From Magnetococcales bacterium (GTDB lineage: Bacteria; Pseudomonadota; Magnetococcia; Magnetococcales; JADFXB01), in the NCBI GenBank assembly GCA_015233935.1, contig JADFXB010000031.1:1-35135 (forward strand): 35,135 nt of DNA, read 5' to 3'. The position numbers were made by a program, and so were the translations under genes. Below are positions 32,922 to 35,135 of the stretch, in pieces. The notes below the pieces were generated by a model that worked only from the letters and a program-made list of their open reading frames with translations, ran no database searches and was not told the DNA's origin. How positions within the stretch are numbered: position 1 is the first letter of the stretch; every line of letters begins with the position of its first letter.

Positions 32922-35135
32922 ATGGCCGATAAATTAAAAGTTATGATTATTGATGATGCTCCCGGCAACATTAAAGTCTTGGCAACAATCCTGCGGGAAA
33001 GTTACGAAGTTATTGCCGTGACCAGTGGGCCGCTTGCCCTGAAAATGGTGGCAGAAAATCCACCGTCCCTGATTCTTCTGGATGTCAGGATGCCGGAAAT
33101 GGATGGCTATGAGGTTTGCCAGGAACTTAAAAAGGATATAAAAACAAGAAACATACCAATAATTTTCGTTACTTCAAAAGATTTGCCCGATGATGTTGTC
33201 CGTGGGTTTAGTATGGGTGCGGTGGATTTTATCACCAAACCGGTAACCCCTGCTGTGGTAAGGGCAAGGGTCAAGACCCATATTGAGTTGAGCGAAGCCC
33301 ATCTTAAACTGCTGTTGCTTGATCAAAAAGAGCGTCGTTTGCAATTGGCCAGGAAGACCGAAACTTTGACTTCCTCCATGCTGGATCTTGCGCCAGTCAG
33401 TGAAAAGTTCAAGGCCATTGCCCAATTTGTAGTCGAGAACTATGGCATGGATGGCTGCCGTATCTGGATGTTCAGACCAGAGGAAGTTGGCAAGGAGGGG
33501 TGTTCTTTTGCCTTGGAGAACAATATTCGCGACGAATGTCGTCAAAAGGGATGCTGTATCCATCTGACCACATCTCATTCTCAGGAAATACCTTTTGACG
33601 CCAATCAAGAAGGCATCCCTTTGGGGCATGATCAGATCCAACCCATTATCGCATCAAAGACAGGTCGGATTGTTAGCAACGATTTGGCCAATGATGACAG
33701 GTTTCGTAGCCATTTCTGGGCCAGGAACATGGGATTGGTCTCTTTTGCCGGTTTCCAGTTGCGCAATCGCAAGGCTGCGATGGTAGGAGCACTGGCCAGT
33801 TACTCTCGCCATCATTTGGACGAGGAGACTGTGACGGCGTTGACCCAACTTGCCATCCTGGCTTCGCAGGTTATTGTCGGTGCGCAGGACCGGGAAGAGA
33901 TTGAATCTGCCATGCACCATGCCCAGGCTGCCAACCGGGCAAAAACAGCCTTCCTCGCCACCATAAACCATGAAATCCGCACGCCCATGAATGCTATTGT
34001 TGGCATGGCTGATTTACTGGCGGATACCAAACTTGATGAACGGCAACGGAACTACTTGGACAGGATTTTAAAGGGTTCAAGTTTGCTGCTATCTGTCATC
34101 AATGCTGTGCTGGATTTTTCAAAAATTGAAGCGGGTAAAATGACATTGGCCCAATCGCCATTTGATCCGGGCAATCTGGTGGAGGATGTTTGCGCTACCC
34201 TGGCCAATTCTGCTTTCCAAAAAGGACTGGAACTTGCCTGCCATGTGGGGTGGGGGGTTCCCGATCAACTGCTGGGAGATGACACCCGTCTGCAACAAGT
34301 ATTGATCAATCTGGTGGGCAATGCCATTAAGTTCACCCATTCTGGCAGGGTTGTTGTCAGGGTGACGTTGGCGCAGGATCTCAAACAAACCGATATCGCC
34401 AATGAAGACCACTCTATTTTATTACATTTCACGGTTTCTGACAGTGGCATGGGCATTCCAAAAGACCAACTGGAAAACATCTTTGCCCCTTTCCAGCAGA
34501 TAGAAGATTTTCATACCCGGCGTTTTGGCGGTACGGGGTTGGGATTGACCATCTGCCAGCGACTGATCAACCTGATGAAAGGACATCTCTGGGTGGAGAG
34601 CCAGGAGGGAAAAGGTAGCCAATTCCATTTTACCATCTTATTCAAGACTGTAGTGGGAAAGTCGGCCAGCAACGATCTTTCCAAAAATCGCATGGACCTT
34701 TCTGGTCGCCGTGTTATCATTTCCGACGCCCTCCCCATCAGTCGGGAAATTTTGACGGAAACTCTCATTCATTGGGGAGCAGATGTTGTTAATGCCAGCG
34801 ATATCCAGAATACTCGGGACAAAATCCGCCTGGCAGCGGCAAACAACGCGCCGTTTGATTTTCTCATATTGGACATTCGTTTCTCTGAACGTCAGGAGTT
34901 GCAGCAGCATGTTCCCATGGTACCTGAGAGAGGGATGGACACGGCCGCGATGCTTATCTCTTCTCCCCGTCAAATGAGCCAATTTGCTCAGGGTGTTCAG
35001 GATCGGAACCAGCCATTCATCCTGTTTCGCCCCATAAAACGTAGCGATTTGGTTCGGGTGTTTGAGGGAATACTGAGAAAGGGGGAGCCGACCCCAGACA
35101 GTGCCCATGCACCAAGCTTCGCCCCTCCCTCCCCC
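32922..35135 (+). CDS. Soluble REC-GAF hybrid histidine kinase (3' end beyond window)
   Basis: The frame is open from ATG 32922 to the window end (738 codons), so the gene is 3' truncated. An N-terminal receiver domain has D11, D12 and phospho-acceptor D54 (LLDVRMPEMDG). A GAF-like sensor domain (about 155-325) carries five cysteines (C179, C194, C206, C211, C212). A HisKA domain has H350 (INHEIRTPMNA), then an ATPase domain with GGTGLGLTICQRL. A second, degenerate receiver starts near 590 (VIISDALPISREIL) with an Asp in LILDIR. No membrane helix is present. It lies 9 bases after the membrane kinase and may receive phosphate from its Hpt domain. Confidence 0.92.
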   Translation, partial: MADKLKVMIIDDAPGNIKVLATILRESYEVIAVTSGPLALKMVAENPPSLILLDVRMPEMDGYEVCQELKKDIKTRNIPIIFVTSKDLPDDVVRGFSMGAVDFITKPVTPAVVRARVKTHIELSEAHLKLLLLDQKERRLQLARKTETLTSSMLDLAPVSEKFKAIAQFVVENYGMDGCRIWMFRPEEVGKEGCSFALENNIRDECRQKGCCIHLTTSHSQEIPFDANQEGIPLGHDQIQPIIASKTGRIVSNDLANDDRFRSHFWARNMGLVSFAGFQLRNRKAAMVGALASYSRHHLDEETVTALTQLAILASQVIVGAQDREEIESAMHHAQAANRAKTAFLATINHEIRTPMNAIVGMADLLADTKLDERQRNYLDRILKGSSLLLSVINAVLDFSKIEAGKMTLAQSPFDPGNLVEDVCATLANSAFQKGLELACHVGWGVPDQLLGDDTRLQQVLINLVGNAIKFTHSGRVVVRVTLAQDLKQTDIANEDHSILLHFTVSDSGMGIPKDQLENIFAPFQQIEDFHTRRFGGTGLGLTICQRLINLMKGHLWVESQEGKGSQFHFTILFKTVVGKSASNDLSKNRMDLSGRRVIISDALPISREILTETLIHWGADVVNASDIQNTRDKIRLAAANNAPFDFLILDIRFSERQELQQHVPMVPERGMDTAAMLISSPRQMSQFAQGVQDRNQPFILFRPIKRSDLVRVFEGILRKGEPTPDSAHAPSFAPPSP

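Overview
The window is a large part of a magnetosome gene island from a magnetotactic bacterium. It is recognised from protein sequences and gene order, in particular the run mamH-I-E-(J-like)-K-F-L-M-N-O-P-A-Q-B, followed by HDOD-feoB-(DtxR/FeoA fusion)-mamS-mamT. All supported genes are on the + strand, and many overlap their neighbour by ATGA. A mamF copy between mamK and mamL, the lack of mamR between mamQ and mamB, the HDOD and Rpn genes and mid-range base composition all suggest a magnetotactic Alphaproteobacteria/Magnetococcales-type organism. The taxonomic placement is inference from memory of such islands, not from a search.

Layout. 1-1356: the 3' end of an HDOD-domain protein and a hypothetical protein. 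1526-2642: mamD and mamF, crystal-size/shape membrane proteins. 2666-17633: the core mamAB-type cluster. It covers iron transport (MamH, MamM, MamB, MamN), vesicle formation (MamI, MamL, MamQ, MamB), protein sorting and proteolysis (MamE, MamO), redox control (magnetochromes in MamE and MamP), the TPR scaffold (MamA), and chain assembly (MamK plus an acidic MamJ-like protein). 17648-21253: a second HDOD protein, FeoB, and a DtxR-like repressor fused to a FeoA-like domain, which forms an iron-uptake and iron-sensing block. 21255-22305: mamS and mamT. 22328-25622: an uncharacterised four-gene block headed by a MotA/TolQ/ZorA-like membrane protein and an OmpA/MotB-like partner. 25664-26623: an Rpn-type PD-(D/E)XK nuclease (mobile-element related).

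After a 492-bp AT-rich gap comes a second cassette (27116-28964): a second mamD, a third mamF and a shortened paralogue of the MamJ-like protein. This is a duplicated module at the island's distal end. After another 450-bp gap with two hairpins, two large sensory proteins follow: a membrane hybrid histidine kinase (REC-REC-Hpt) and a soluble REC-GAF-kinase that runs off the window.

The points most worth a second look are the MotA/ZorA-OmpA-like pair inside the island, whose OmpA partner lacks the usual membrane aspartate; the duplicated D-F-J cassette with two related MamJ-like proteins; the in-island iron regulator; an apparent serine in the MamO pseudo-active site; and an 11-C tract inside mamE.
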